Below are positions 16,479 through 26,246 of a stretch of DNA of 64,000 bases, one piece after another. This DNA comes from Anaerococcus rubeinfantis (lineage in GTDB: Bacteria > Bacillota > Clostridia > Tissierellales > Peptoniphilaceae): assembly GCF_001487145.1 (NCBI RefSeq), contig NZ_LN913016.1, forward strand, positions 558,001 to 622,000, given 5' to 3'. Every line of letters begins with the position of its first letter. Position 1 is the first letter of the stretch. The notes beneath the pieces are model-generated. The model did no database searches. It had not been told where the DNA came from and was given only the letters and a program-made list of their open reading frames with translations. A program made the translations under genes and the position numbers.

Positions 16479-18566
16479 ATGGAAATTTCTAAAATTCTTT
16501 CCAATGAATTAAATATCAATCAAAATAGGATTGATGAAGTTATAAAATTGCTTGATGAAGGCTCTACTGTTGCTTTCATTGCAAGGTATAGAAAAGAAAA
16601 AACTGGTGACTTAAAAGATACTGAAATTAGAGATATTGAAAGTGGTTTAACAAGGCTTAGAAATTTTGAAAAAAGAAAAGAAGAAATTCTATCTTCTTTA
16701 GAAAATCAAGAAAAACTTGATGATGAATTAAAAGAAAAAATTGATCAAGCCAAAACTTTGACTGAACTTGAAGATATATATGCTCCTTTTAAGAAAAAAA
16801 GAAAAACAAGAGCAGATAAGGCAAAAGAGCTTGGTCTAATGGATCTTTTGGATGAAATTTTGATGAAGGCTCAAAATGAAGAAGACGCACTTTCCCTTGC
16901 AAAAAAATACATAAAAGAAGGAATCGAAGATGAAAATGATGCTATAAACAAGTCCTTGGACATTTTGGCAGAAGATGTGGCAAACAATATCGAGGCAAAA
17001 AATATTATAAGAAGAGATGGGCTTGTTAGGGCAAGAATTTTGGCAGAAAAAAAGGAAGATGAAGATTTAACTTATGAAAATTATTATGGTTTTAATGAAA
17101 AAATCAAAAATCTCAAGCCTTTTCAAATTTTAGCCTTAAATAGGGCAGAAAAAAATGGTGATTTGACTGTAAAATTAGAATTTACAGATACTTACAACCT
17201 AACTTTAATTAAAAATCTTTATAAATCAAATAACGATTATACAGAAGATTTGATAAAAAAAGCCATTGAAGATTCTTATAAAAGACTTTTGCTTCCAGGC
17301 ATTAGTACAGAAATTAAAAATAAATTAACTGAAAAGGCTGAAGAAGAATCAATAAAGGTTTTTTCAAAAAATTTAAAACCATATATCTTACAAAGACCAA
17401 TAAAGGATAAAAATATAATCGGTCTTGATCCAGGTTTTAGAACTGGTTGTAAGGTTGCAGTAATTGATAAGCATGGAAAATATTTGGACCAAGCTGTAAT
17501 TTATCCTGTAAAACCTCATTCAAAAGAAAAAGAAGCAATTGAAACATTAAAAAAATTAATTGAAAAATATGATGTAGATATAATTGCCTTGGGAAATGCA
17601 ACTGCAAGTAGGGAAACTGAAATTGTTGTTAATAATTTATTAAAAGAAGTTGATGGAGTTTCTTATGCAATTGTAAATGAAGCAGGGGCTTCAGTTTATT
17701 CTGCATCAAAGCTTGGTGAAGAAGAATTTCCTGACCTTGATGTAACAATAAGAGGTGCAGTTTCTATGGCAAGAAGGCTCCAAGATCCTATGGCAGAGCT
17801 TGTAAAAATTGATCCAAAACACTTGGGCGTTGGTCAATACCAACACGATATAAATCAAAAAAAATTGGACGAAGAGCTTTCAAAAGTTGTGGAAGATAGT
17901 GTAAATGAAGTTGGTGTAAATATAAATAATGCATCTTACAAATTATTATCCTATGTCTCAGGTTTAAATTTAAATCTTGCAAAAAGAATTGAAGAAGATT
18001 TTAAAAATGGACAAATAATCGAAAGACGTGATTTAAAAAAAGTTAAGGGACTTGGTGATAAAACTTACAAGATGGCAGCAGGGTTTTTGAGATTTCCTGA
18101 TTCACCAAATTTTTTAGATAACACTGCAGTCCATCCAGAAAGTTATAAAATTGCAAAAAAACTTGTAGACTATAATTTAGATGAAATAAATTTAGAAAAA
18201 TGTGCTAAAGATCTCGAAGTTGGGGTATTAACTTTAAAGGATATAATAGAAGAGCTAAAAAAACCAGGACGAGATCCTAGGGATGAACTTCCAGAAGTTG
18301 TTACAAAAAGTGAAGTCTTATCAATCGATGATCTTAATGAGGGAGATATCTTAGAAGGAACTGTAAGAAATATTACAGAATTTGGTTGCTTTGTAGATAT
18401 TGGAGTAGGAATTGACGGTCTTGTTCATATTTCAAATATTAGTGATAAATTTATAAAGGATCCTAATGAGATTGTTACAAATTCTGATATAATAAGAGTA
18501 AGAGTAATTGAAATTGATAAAAAAAGAGAGAGAATCGGTTTATCAATGAAAGATTTAAAGGAGTAA
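16479..18566 (+). CDS. tex: Tex-family RNA-binding transcription accessory protein
   Basis: The 695-aa protein has the Tex N-terminal helical region, a YqgF/RNase H-like fold (NIIGLDPGFRTGCKVAVIDKHG, ~310-420), helix-hairpin-helix repeats (VKGLGDKTYKMAAGFLRF) and a C-terminal S1 RNA-binding domain (GDILEGTVRNITEFGCFVDI...GLVHISNIS). Tex binds nucleic acid and influences transcription and stress survival; its exact biochemical role is unsettled. It is followed after two bases by the PTS IIA gene. Confidence 0.94.
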   Translation: MEISKILSNELNINQNRIDEVIKLLDEGSTVAFIARYRKEKTGDLKDTEIRDIESGLTRLRNFEKRKEEILSSLENQEKLDDELKEKIDQAKTLTELEDIYAPFKKKRKTRADKAKELGLMDLLDEILMKAQNEEDALSLAKKYIKEGIEDENDAINKSLDILAEDVANNIEAKNIIRRDGLVRARILAEKKEDEDLTYENYYGFNEKIKNLKPFQILALNRAEKNGDLTVKLEFTDTYNLTLIKNLYKSNNDYTEDLIKKAIEDSYKRLLLPGISTEIKNKLTEKAEEESIKVFSKNLKPYILQRPIKDKNIIGLDPGFRTGCKVAVIDKHGKYLDQAVIYPVKPHSKEKEAIETLKKLIEKYDVDIIALGNATASRETEIVVNNLLKEVDGVSYAIVNEAGASVYSASKLGEEEFPDLDVTIRGAVSMARRLQDPMAELVKIDPKHLGVGQYQHDINQKKLDEELSKVVEDSVNEVGVNINNASYKLLSYVSGLNLNLAKRIEEDFKNGQIIERRDLKKVKGLGDKTYKMAAGFLRFPDSPNFLDNTAVHPESYKIAKKLVDYNLDEINLEKCAKDLEVGVLTLKDIIEELKKPGRDPRDELPEVVTKSEVLSIDDLNEGDILEGTVRNITEFGCFVDIGVGIDGLVHISNISDKFIKDPNEIVTNSDIIRVRVIEIDKKRERIGLSMKDLKE

Positions 18567-18568
18567 AA

Positions 18569-19060
18569 ATGTTTGATTTTTTTAAAAAGAAAAAAAAGGT
18601 AGAAAAGAAAGTTTCAATAGCAAGTCCAGTTAATGGAAAAGTTGTAAAATTAGAAGAAGTTCCAGATCCAGTTTTTGCAGAAAAAATGGTTGGTGACGGT
18701 TTTGCAGTTTTGCCTGAAGATGGAGAAGTTTACGCTCCAGTTGATGGAGAAGTTACTCTTCAACCAGATGGATACCATGCAATTGGAATAAAAACAGATG
18801 AAGGAATAGAAGTTTTGGTTCATTTTGGACTTGAAACTGTAGAATTAAAAGGCGAAGGCTTTACTCCACATGTTAAAGTTGGAGATAAGGTAAATAAGGG
18901 CGATAAGGTTTTATCGGTAGATATAGAAAAAATAAAGGACAGGGTTCCTTCAATAATCACACCTTGCATAGTTGCAAATCTTGAAAAAAATATTTTATCA
19001 GAAATAAACTTTGACGCAAAATGTGGCGAAGAAGTTCAAACAGTTACAATTGTAGAATAA
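18569..19060 (+). CDS. PTS glucose-type enzyme IIA component (stand-alone)
   Basis: The 163-aa soluble protein of the IIA-Glc (Crr) family has phospho-acceptor His85 in VLVHFGLETVELKGEGF and the second conserved His70 in PDGYHAIGIKT. PTSIIA-type VGDKVNKGDKVL and ITPCIVAN motifs are also present. It relays phosphate from HPr to a sugar EIIB. No EIIB/EIIC or HPr gene is in the window, so it presumably serves permeases encoded elsewhere or has a regulatory role. A short basic N-terminal (MFDFFKKKKKVEKK) is typical of Gram-positive stand-alone forms. Confidence 0.9.
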   Translation: MFDFFKKKKKVEKKVSIASPVNGKVVKLEEVPDPVFAEKMVGDGFAVLPEDGEVYAPVDGEVTLQPDGYHAIGIKTDEGIEVLVHFGLETVELKGEGFTPHVKVGDKVNKGDKVLSVDIEKIKDRVPSIITPCIVANLEKNILSEINFDAKCGEEVQTVTIVE

Positions 19061-19126
19061 TTGATTAAAAAAACTAACTGTGATAATATTTTTAAGGATA
19101 AAAAAATACAAAAAGTTGGAGGATAA

Positions 19127-20845
19127 ATGAGATTATCGAACTATTATATGCCTACATTAAGAGATGATCCTCAAGATGCAGAAACACAAAGTCACAAGCT
19201 TTTGGTAAGGGGAGCTTTTATAAGAAAAACTTCATCAGGAGTTTATTCCTACTTACCTCTTGGCATGAGAGTAATAAATAAAATAGAAGATATTGTAAGA
19301 AAATCTATGGAAAAATATGATTCTATAGAAGTTTCAACATCAGTTTTACAAAGTAAAGAGATTTGGGAAAAATCTGGACGATGGGAAAATTTTGGACCTG
19401 AAATGTTTAAAATAAAGGATAGACACGACAGGGAATATTGCCTCGGACCAACAGCTGAAGAGCAATTTACAACTTTAATCAAAGATGAAATAAATTCTTA
19501 CAAACAACTTCCATTGAATTTATATCAAATAGTTTCAAAATTTAGGGATGAAAAAAGACCAAGATTTGGAATAAATAGGTCAAGAGATTTTATAATGAAA
19601 GATGCCTATTCTTTTGATGTGGATTATGAAGGTTTAGAAAAATCCTACAAAAAAATGTGGGATGCTTATGTAGAAGTTTTTGATGCCCTAGATCTTGATT
19701 ATAAAATCGTAGAGGGTGATTCAGGAGCAATGGGCGGAAATACAAGTCATGAATTTATGGCTCTTGCAGAAACAGGTGAAGGCGAAATTTTCTATACAGA
19801 AAATTCAAATTATGCAGCAACTGATGAATCTGCAAAATTTTTCTTAGACATTGATGAAAATGAATGTGAAAAAGAATTAGAATTAGTAGAAACTAAAGAT
19901 GCAAAAACAATCGAAGAAGTTTCTAATTTTCTAAAAATAGATCAAAATAAATGTGCAAAAGCTGTTGATTTATTAGTCCAAGGAAATCCAGTTCTTGTTA
20001 TAGTTCCTGGAGATAGGGAATTAAATATGGCAAAATTAATTTCTTACCTAAAAGTCCCAGAACATGAAATCGAAATGATGGATGATGAAACAATCAGAAA
20101 AATTACTGGAGCAGAACCTGGCTTTACAGGTCCAAAGGATTTAAAAGAAGACGTTAGAGTAATTGTTGATAAATCTATTACAAGATACAAAAACCTAGTA
20201 ATTGGGGCAAATAAAACCGACCACCATTATATAAATGCAAATTACAAAAGAGATTTTGATGGGGAAGTTGCTGAAGATCTTTTAACAGCAAAAGAAGGTG
20301 ACCTTTCACTTGATGGAAAGGAAAAACTTCAAATTGCTCGTGGAATAGAAGTTGGAAATATCTTCCAATTGGGAACAAAATATTCAGAAAGCCTTGAAGC
20401 TTATTTCTTGGATGAAAATGGAAAACAAAAACCATTTATAATGGGATCATATGGAATTGGAATTACAAGATCAATTTCAGCAATAATCGAGCAACACTAT
20501 GATGATAATGGAATAATTTGGCCAACAAAAGTTGCACCATTTGAAGCGTGGATTACTCTTGTAAATAAAAATAAAGAAGAACAAAAAGAAATAGCAGAAA
20601 AAATCTATAATAAATTATTAGATCAAGGCATAGAGGTAATGCTTGACGATAGAAAAGAAAGAGCTGGAGTTAAATTTAACGACAGAGACCTTGTTGGAGT
20701 TCCTTATAGGATTACAGTTGGAAAAGATGCCAAGGATGATATAGTAGAATTTTCAAAAAGATCAGATATGGAAAATTTAAAAATGTCAACTGATGAAGCT
20801 ATTGAAAAAATAATAAGTTCAATAAAAGAAGACTTATGCAAGTAG
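19127..20845 (+). CDS. proS: Prolyl-tRNA synthetase (bacterial type)
   Basis: The 572-aa class II synthetase shows MPTLRDDP...SHKLLVRGAFIRKTSSGVYSYLPLG at its N-terminus, motif 2 (FRDEKRPRFGINRSRDFIMKDAYSFD), and the INS/YbaK-like editing insertion (~225-410). Motif 3 (GSYGIGITRSISAI) and the C-terminal anticodon domain complete it. The length fits the bacterial form with cis-editing of Ala-tRNA-Pro. No T-box leader is visible in the 66-bp gap upstream. The next gene overlaps its 3' end by 10 nt. Confidence 0.97.
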   Translation: MRLSNYYMPTLRDDPQDAETQSHKLLVRGAFIRKTSSGVYSYLPLGMRVINKIEDIVRKSMEKYDSIEVSTSVLQSKEIWEKSGRWENFGPEMFKIKDRHDREYCLGPTAEEQFTTLIKDEINSYKQLPLNLYQIVSKFRDEKRPRFGINRSRDFIMKDAYSFDVDYEGLEKSYKKMWDAYVEVFDALDLDYKIVEGDSGAMGGNTSHEFMALAETGEGEIFYTENSNYAATDESAKFFLDIDENECEKELELVETKDAKTIEEVSNFLKIDQNKCAKAVDLLVQGNPVLVIVPGDRELNMAKLISYLKVPEHEIEMMDDETIRKITGAEPGFTGPKDLKEDVRVIVDKSITRYKNLVIGANKTDHHYINANYKRDFDGEVAEDLLTAKEGDLSLDGKEKLQIARGIEVGNIFQLGTKYSESLEAYFLDENGKQKPFIMGSYGIGITRSISAIIEQHYDDNGIIWPTKVAPFEAWITLVNKNKEEQKEIAEKIYNKLLDQGIEVMLDDRKERAGVKFNDRDLVGVPYRITVGKDAKDDIVEFSKRSDMENLKMSTDEAIEKIISSIKEDLCK

Positions 20846-21123
20846 TTGATTATAAAATTTCAAAAGAATTTTTGGAAAATATTTTACTAGATAATAAAAA
20901 AATAATTGCCCTATTTCATGCAAATTGGTCAAATTTTTCTCAAAATATGAAAGAAGAATTTCTAAAAGAGGAAGAAGACTCATATAATAATATAAAAAAA
21001 ATCATAATAGATATTGATAAAAATGGGGAATTAGTAAAAAAATTGGGTATTAATCAAATACCATCTTTAGTAACTATTACTAAAAATAGTCTAAGGAAAA
21101 ATGATTTTACGATAAATAATTAA
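20836..21123 (+). CDS. Thioredoxin-fold protein without active-site cysteines
   Basis: The 95-aa protein tracks the thioredoxin fold: LFHANWSNFSQNMKEEF takes the place of the FWAxWCGPC helix, IDIDKNGELVKKLGINQIPSLV matches the VDVD...Y.V..IPT segment with the cis-proline, and the C-terminal strand is short. Both catalytic cysteines are absent (WSNFS instead of WCGPC) and there is no Cys anywhere in the protein. It cannot do dithiol chemistry. It overlaps proS by 10 nt and precedes fba, so it is expressed with them. A binding or scaffold role is possible but there is no direct evidence. It is short for a thioredoxin (~105 aa). Confidence 0.7.
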   Translation: MQVVDYKISKEFLENILLDNKKIIALFHANWSNFSQNMKEEFLKEEEDSYNNIKKIIIDIDKNGELVKKLGINQIPSLVTITKNSLRKNDFTINN

Positions 21124-21143
21124 GAAATATTTAAGGAGTGAAT

Positions 21144-22013
21144 ATGTTAGTTAATGCGAAAGAAATGTTAGACAAAGCTTACGAAAATGGTTATGGAATT
21201 GGACAATTCAATATAAATAACCTTGAATGGACAAAGGCAATTCTTGAAACCTGTGAAGAAAAAAAATCTGCAGTTATTTTGGGAGTATCTGAAGGTGCTG
21301 CAAAATATATGGGTGGATTTAATGTAGTTGCTAAAATGGTTGAAGGACTTGATAAAGATTTAAATATCACAGTTCCAGTTGCTCTTCACTTAGATCACGG
21401 AACATATGAAGGTGCAAAAAAAGCACTAGATGCTGGATTTACTTCAATAATGTTTGATGGATCAAGTCTTCCAATAGATGAAAATATTGAAAAAACAAAA
21501 GAATTAGTAGAGCTTTGCCACTCTAAAAATGTTTCTATAGAAGCTGAAGTTGGCGGAATCGGCGGAGAGGAAGATGGAGTTGTTTCTGCAGGAGAATTAG
21601 CAGATCCTGAAGAATGTAAACAAGTTGCTTCACTTGGAGTTGATTTCTTAGCAGCAGGAATTGGAAATATTCACGGAGTATATCCAAAAGATTGGCAAGG
21701 ACTTAACTTTGAAAGACTTGAAGAAATCAAAAATGCAGTTGGAAAAATTCCTCTAGTTTTACACGGTGGTACAGGAATTCCTGAAGAGCAAGTTAAAAAA
21801 GCTATTGAAAGAGGAGTTTCTAAAATCAACATCAACACTGAATGCCAAATCGTATTTACAGAGGCAACAAGAAAATATTTCGAAGAAGGAAAAGACAAAG
21901 TAGGTAAGGGATTTGACCCAAGAAAAGTTTTAAAACCAGGTTATGAAGCAATCAAAGATAAGGTAAGAGAAAAAATAGAATTTTTCGAATGTGAAAATTC
22001 AGCAGAAAAATAA
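21144..22013 (+). CDS. fba: Class II fructose-bisphosphate aldolase
   Basis: The 289-aa zinc-dependent aldolase interconverts fructose-1,6-bisphosphate with DHAP and glyceraldehyde-3-phosphate. Zinc-binding and catalytic landmarks are LHLDHGTYEGA, DGSSLPIDENI, EAEVGGIGGEEDG, GNIHGVYP, LVLHGGTGIP and the phosphate-binding VSKININTE. ATG at 21144 is chosen because AAGGAG (21133-21138) lies just before it; an upstream GTG overlaps that ribosome site. The size and motifs match the Bacillus-type FbaA rather than the longer E. coli enzyme. A strong terminator follows. Confidence 0.96.
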   Translation: MLVNAKEMLDKAYENGYGIGQFNINNLEWTKAILETCEEKKSAVILGVSEGAAKYMGGFNVVAKMVEGLDKDLNITVPVALHLDHGTYEGAKKALDAGFTSIMFDGSSLPIDENIEKTKELVELCHSKNVSIEAEVGGIGGEEDGVVSAGELADPEECKQVASLGVDFLAAGIGNIHGVYPKDWQGLNFERLEEIKNAVGKIPLVLHGGTGIPEEQVKKAIERGVSKININTECQIVFTEATRKYFEEGKDKVGKGFDPRKVLKPGYEAIKDKVREKIEFFECENSAEK

Positions 22014-22020
22014 AAAATAA

Positions 22021-22050
22021 AATCGGAGCCTTAGGGCTCCGTATATTTTT
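22021..22050 (+). terminator. Terminator after fba
   Basis: CGGAGCC-TTAG-GGCTCCG gives a perfect 7-bp GC-rich stem followed by a T/A-rich tail ending in TTTTT. Confidence 0.85.
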
Positions 22051-22067
22051 ATATACAAAGGAAAAAA

Positions 22068-23417
22068 ATGGATATAAAGAACTTAGAAAAAATGAAATTG
22101 GATGAATTAAGAGAAATCGGCAAGGAACTTTCGATAAAATCTCTTTCATCCTATAGAAAAAGTGATCTTATAGAAATAATAAAAGATACATACAAGAGTC
22201 ATGAAGATTTAGAAGAAGATAAAAATTCCATCAAGGAAGAGAATGACGAAAATGAAAATTTTGATCTTGGCGAAAAATTTAATTGCGAAGGACTTTTAGA
22301 TCTTCATGAAGATGGTTTTGGATTTTTAAGAACTGAACTTTATGAATCTAGTAATGATGATATATATGTTTCTCCTAAACAAGTAAAAATGTTTAGACTA
22401 AAAACAGGCGATTTTATTAAAGGAATTGCAAGAGTAAAAAAAGATAAAGATAAATTTTCACCCCTAATTTTCGTTTCAGATGTTAATGGCCTAAGAGCAG
22501 CAGATGCTTTTAATAGGTCTAATTTTGAATCACTCACACCAATTTACCCAAACCAAAGATTAAAACTTGAAACAAGTAATGATAAAATTTCCCAAAGAAT
22601 TATTGATATAATTGCCCCAATCGGTAGAGGACAAAGAGGACTTATTGTATCTCAACCAAAAGCCGGAAAGACAACTTTGATTAAAGATATTGAATATGCT
22701 CTTGAAAAAAATTTTGATGACTTAAAAATTTTGGTTTTATTAATTGATGAAAGACCAGAAGAAGTTACAGATTTCAAAAGATTTGTAAACCAATACAGGG
22801 ATAAAGATAATGAGCTTACAAGAACAGAAGTAGCTGCGTCAACTTTTGATAAGCCACCACAAAATCATATTTATATGCAAGAGATGGTTCTAGAAAGAGC
22901 AAAAAGACTTGTGGAAGACAATAAGGACGTTGTGATTTTACTAGATTCAATCACAAGACTTGCTAGAGCCTATAATATTATGACACCACAATCAGGCAGA
23001 ACTCTTTCAGGAGGTCTTGATCCTTTAGCCCTTGTTGGACCAAAGAAATTTTTTGGTGCTGCAAGAAATATAGAAAATGGTGGATCACTTACAATTATTG
23101 CTACGGCTCTTGTTGATACAGGTTCTAGAATGGATGATATGGTTTATGAAGAATTTAAGGGAACTGGAAATATGGAATTGCATCTTGACAGAAAACTTGC
23201 CCAAAGAAGAATTTTCCCTGCAATTGATATAGAAAAATCATCAACTAGAAAAGATAATTTGCTATTAAATGAAAAAGAGCTTGAAGCAGTATATAAACTT
23301 AGAAATTCTGATATGAAAGATAAGGCTGATTTTACAAGTGAATTGATAAATTTAATGAAAAAATGCAAATCAAATGAAGAATTTATAGAAATAATCAACA
23401 AAACTTACAAAAATTAA
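22068..23417 (+). CDS. rho: Transcription termination factor Rho
   Basis: The 449-aa hexameric RNA helicase has an N-terminal Rho_N/SAP-like region ([20 protein letters not shown]), then an acidic insertion, then the RNA-binding cold-shock-like domain ([15 protein letters not shown]). The ATPase core has P-loop [17 protein letters not shown], Walker [17 protein letters not shown] and the Q/R loops ([19 protein letters not shown]). The rho-rpmE-prmC-prfA order seen here is typical of Firmicutes, with one small membrane gene inserted. Confidence 0.96.
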   Translation: MDIKNLEKMKLDELREIGKELSIKSLSSYRKSDLIEIIKDTYKSHEDLEEDKNSIKEENDENENFDLGEKFNCEGLLDLHEDGFGFLRTELYESSNDDIYVSPKQVKMFRLKTGDFIKGIARVKKDKDKFSPLIFVSDVNGLRAADAFNRSNFESLTPIYPNQRLKLETSNDKISQRIIDIIAPIGRGQRGLIVSQPKAGKTTLIKDIEYALEKNFDDLKILVLLIDERPEEVTDFKRFVNQYRDKDNELTRTEVAASTFDKPPQNHIYMQEMVLERAKRLVEDNKDVVILLDSITRLARAYNIMTPQSGRTLSGGLDPLALVGPKKFFGAARNIENGGSLTIIATALVDTGSRMDDMVYEEFKGTGNMELHLDRKLAQRRIFPAIDIEKSSTRKDNLLLNEKELEAVYKLRNSDMKDKADFTSELINLMKKCKSNEEFIEIINKTYKN

Positions 23418-23474
23418 CCATAAATTTGTTATATAAGTTATAATGAAGATGTAATAATTAAGTTAGGAATTTTT

Positions 23475-24065
23475 ATGAAAGTTAAAGCAAAAACTATTAT
23501 AAATATTACAAGTATTCTTATAATTTTGATTTCCGTTTATCTGGGTTACAAGGGTTATAAGATGGGAATATTTACATCCGTTGCAAGTCTTCAAAAATTT
23601 TTGCAACAATATGGAATTTGGGCTCCACTTATCTTTATGCTTTTGCAAATAATCCAAATTATAATTCCAGTAATACCTGGTGGAATTACTACAGCCTTTG
23701 GCGTAGTTATGTTTGGTCCTTTGTGGGGCTTTGTTTATAATTATATTTCTATTTGTATTGGATCTATTATAGTATTTTTAATTTCAAGATTTTTTGGTAA
23801 GGAAGTTGTCCTTGCTATTTTTGGCGAAGAAAATTTTAAAAAATATGATAAGTGGTTAAATCACGAAAAATATGATAAATTTTTTGCATGGGCTATTTTA
23901 CTTCCAGTAGCTCCTGATGATTTTTTGTGCTATTTTTCAGGACTTACCGATATGAAATTAATAACTTTTGTAAAAATAATTATTTTTTGTAAGCCTCCTT
24001 CAATATTTATTTATTCGATGGGACTTGTTTTAGGAATCAAAACAATATTTAAAAGTTTTGCTTGA
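23475..24065 (+). CDS. TVP38/TMEM64-family (DedA-like) membrane protein
   Basis: The 196-aa polytopic protein has an N-terminal helix (~8-26), a reentrant-looking segment (PLIFMLLQIIQIIIPVIPGGITTAFGVVMFG), and helices around 90-110, 145-165 and 170-190. The motif FGPLWGFVYNYISICIGSIIVFLISRFFGK is the SNARE-associated/VTT domain signature. Members are implicated in lipid scrambling or flippase functions; which substrate applies here cannot be told. It sits between rho and rpmE. Confidence 0.85.
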   Translation: MKVKAKTIINITSILIILISVYLGYKGYKMGIFTSVASLQKFLQQYGIWAPLIFMLLQIIQIIIPVIPGGITTAFGVVMFGPLWGFVYNYISICIGSIIVFLISRFFGKEVVLAIFGEENFKKYDKWLNHEKYDKFFAWAILLPVAPDDFLCYFSGLTDMKLITFVKIIIFCKPPSIFIYSMGLVLGIKTIFKSFA

Positions 24066-24129
24066 AAGATAAATATTCATATGGTATAATCATTATTGCT
24101 TATTGAAAGAGACAAGAAGAGGTGTTTAT

Positions 24130-24336
24130 ATGAAAAAAGAACTACATCCAGCATACCACCAAGCAAAAGTTACTTGCACATCATGTGGTAATGAATTTAC
24201 TGTTGGATCAACAGAAGAAGAAATAAAAGTTGAAGTATGTTCACAATGCCATCCATTCTATACAGGAAAACAAAGATTTTCTGACCGTGGTGGTAATGTT
24301 GAAAAATTCAATAAAAAATATGGAAGAAATAAATAA
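24130..24336 (+). CDS. rpmE: 50S ribosomal protein L31 (zinc-binding form)
   Basis: The 68-aa protein begins MKKELHPAYHQAKVTCTSCG and ends in HPFYTGKQRFSDRGGNVEKFNKKYG. The two CxxC pairs (CTSC, CSQC) bind zinc, so this is the C+ form. ATG at 24130 has AAGAGGTG 7-8 nt upstream; an in-frame TTG 27 nt earlier has no ribosome site. A terminator overlaps its stop codon. Confidence 0.96.
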   Translation: MKKELHPAYHQAKVTCTSCGNEFTVGSTEEEIKVEVCSQCHPFYTGKQRFSDRGGNVEKFNKKYGRNK

Positions 24337-24362
24337 GGTTAGGTATCTAACCTTATTTTTTA
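24335..24362 (+). terminator. Terminator overlapping the rpmE stop codon
   Basis: AAGGTTAG-GTAT-CTAACCTT is a perfect 8-bp stem followed by ATTTTTTAT; prmC starts only ten bases after it, so prmC-prfA expression may depend on read-through. Confidence 0.85.
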
Positions 24363-24371
24363 TATGTATTT

Positions 24372-25163
24372 ATGAAAATTAGAGATATTTTAGAAAAGGA
24401 TAATGATGACTTGATCATTGCCCTTACATATTTATTAAATACAAAGAAAAATCTTTTGTTTTTAGACCAAGAAAAAGTTTTGGATAAAAATATTGAAAGA
24501 AAAATTTTGAAAATACAAGATAAGATTAATAAAGGATATCCACTCCAATATGCAATTGGCAAGTGGAATTTTTATGGTCTGGATTTATTGGTTGATAAAA
24601 GGGCTCTAATACCAAGGTATGAAACAGAAATTTTAGTAGATCTTATAATAAAAGATGAAAATGATAAGAAAAAAATTCTTGATATAGGCACAGGAAGTGG
24701 AGCAATTTCTCTTGCTCTTTCAAAAAATATTAAAGATTCTAAAGTTCTTGGGGTAGATATATCAAAAGATGCCATAGATCTTGCAAATGAAAATAAAATT
24801 AAGTTAAATATTAATAATGTAGATTTTAAGAAAAGTGATATATTTTCAAATATAAAGGAAAAATTTGAGCTTATTGTCTCAAACCCACCTTATATTAATA
24901 AAAAAGATTTTGATAATTTGGATGAGAAATTATCCTACGAACCTCAAAATGCCTTGTACGGCGGAGAAGATGGGCTAGACTTTTATAAAGAAATTATTAA
25001 AAATGCAAAAAACTTTCTTAATAAAAATGGTAAAATATATCTAGAGATAGGTTATGACCAAAAAGAACCTATAATAAATTTACTAAATGAATATGGATAT
25101 AAGAATATTGAGTCCTATAAGGATTTTAATGATTTTGATAGAATAATTAAGGCTTGTATCTAA
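24372..25163 (+). CDS. prmC: Release factor glutamine methyltransferase PrmC
   Basis: The 263-aa SAM-dependent methyltransferase modifies the GGQ glutamine of release factors. Its N-terminal helical domain (residues ~1-70, with YPLQYAIGKWNFYG) is followed by a Rossmann fold with ILDIGTGSGAISLALSKN and the catalytic NPPY in IVSNPPYIN. Its substrate RF1 (prfA) is encoded nine bases downstream, the usual pairing. It starts immediately after the rpmE terminator with only a weak ribosome site. Confidence 0.94.
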   Translation: MKIRDILEKDNDDLIIALTYLLNTKKNLLFLDQEKVLDKNIERKILKIQDKINKGYPLQYAIGKWNFYGLDLLVDKRALIPRYETEILVDLIIKDENDKKKILDIGTGSGAISLALSKNIKDSKVLGVDISKDAIDLANENKIKLNINNVDFKKSDIFSNIKEKFELIVSNPPYINKKDFDNLDEKLSYEPQNALYGGEDGLDFYKEIIKNAKNFLNKNGKIYLEIGYDQKEPIINLLNEYGYKNIESYKDFNDFDRIIKACI

Positions 25164-25172
25164 GGAGGATAT

Positions 25173-26246
25173 ATGTTAGAAAATCTAGAACATATGAGAG
25201 AAAATTTCAAAGAATTAGAAAAAAAACTTGCTGATCCTGAAGTTTTGTCAGATACAGATAGGTTTAAAAAAGTTTCAAGAGAATACAATCAACTAAAACC
25301 AATTGTTGAAAAATACAACGAAATAACAGATGCAGAAGATATGATTAATGAAAATACCGAGCTTTTAAAAGAAGCTGAAGATAAAGAAATGATTGATCTT
25401 TTAAAATCTGAAATTGATGAAAATAAAAAAAATCTTGAAAAATACAATGAAGATTTAAAAATTTTACTTATCCCAACAGATCCTAACGATCACAAGGATG
25501 TAATTGTAGAAATCAGGGCAGGAGCTGGTGGAGAAGAAGCTGGTCTTTTTGCTGGAAATCTTTACAGAATGTATCATATGTATGCTGATAAACAAGGCTA
25601 CAAAACTGAAGATATTGATGTATCAAGCCAAGGAATCGGAGGAATGAAAGAAGCAACTTTTATTGTAAGAGGTGAAGGAGCTTATTCAAAATTAAAATAT
25701 GAATCTGGAGTTCACAGAGTCCAAAGAGTTCCAGAAACAGAATCAGGTGGAAGAATTCACACTTCAACAGCTACAGTTGCTGTTTTGCCAGAAGCAGATG
25801 AAGTTGATATAAAAATTGATCCAAATGATATAAGAACAGATGTATATAGGTCAAGTGGAAACGGTGGACAAAGTGTAAACACAACAGATTCTGCTGTAAG
25901 ACTAACCCATATTCCAACAGGTCTTGTGGTAACTTGCCAAGATGAAAAATCTCAAATAAAAAATAAAGATAAGGCAATGAGAGTTTTAAGGGCAAGATTA
26001 TATGAAATAGAAGAACAAAAAAGACAAAAAGAAATTTCAGATAACAGAAAATCTCAAGTTGGAACTGGAGATAGGTCTGAAAGAATTAGAACTTACAATT
26101 ATCCACAGGGAAGAATTACAGATCACAGGATAAATAAAACTATTTATCAATTAGATGATTTTTTAGATGGAAATATTGAAGAAATGATAGAATCATTGAT
26201 TACAGAAGACCAAACTAGAAAATTAAAGACAATGGGAGAGGAATAA
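25173..26246 (+). CDS. prfA: Peptide chain release factor 1
   Basis: The 357-aa factor has the GGQ motif in [18 protein letters not shown] (~231-233) that triggers peptidyl-tRNA hydrolysis. The PET anticodon-like tripeptide in [14 protein letters not shown] marks RF1, reading UAA and UAG. The N-terminal coiled helices (~1-95) and the GAGGEEA segment are standard. It is translated after prmC with an AAGGAGG site, and the next gene begins directly after its stop codon. Confidence 0.96.
   Translation: MLENLEHMRENFKELEKKLADPEVLSDTDRFKKVSREYNQLKPIVEKYNEITDAEDMINENTELLKEAEDKEMIDLLKSEIDENKKNLEKYNEDLKILLIPTDPNDHKDVIVEIRAGAGGEEAGLFAGNLYRMYHMYADKQGYKTEDIDVSSQGIGGMKEATFIVRGEGAYSKLKYESGVHRVQRVPETESGGRIHTSTATVAVLPEADEVDIKIDPNDIRTDVYRSSGNGGQSVNTTDSAVRLTHIPTGLVVTCQDEKSQIKNKDKAMRVLRARLYEIEEQKRQKEISDNRKSQVGTGDRSERIRTYNYPQGRITDHRINKTIYQLDDFLDGNIEEMIESLITEDQTRKLKTMGEE

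Noticed and set aside
19061-19126. T-box leader before proS
   Set aside because: The gap is only 66 bp and shows no T-box consensus or terminator/antiterminator pair.
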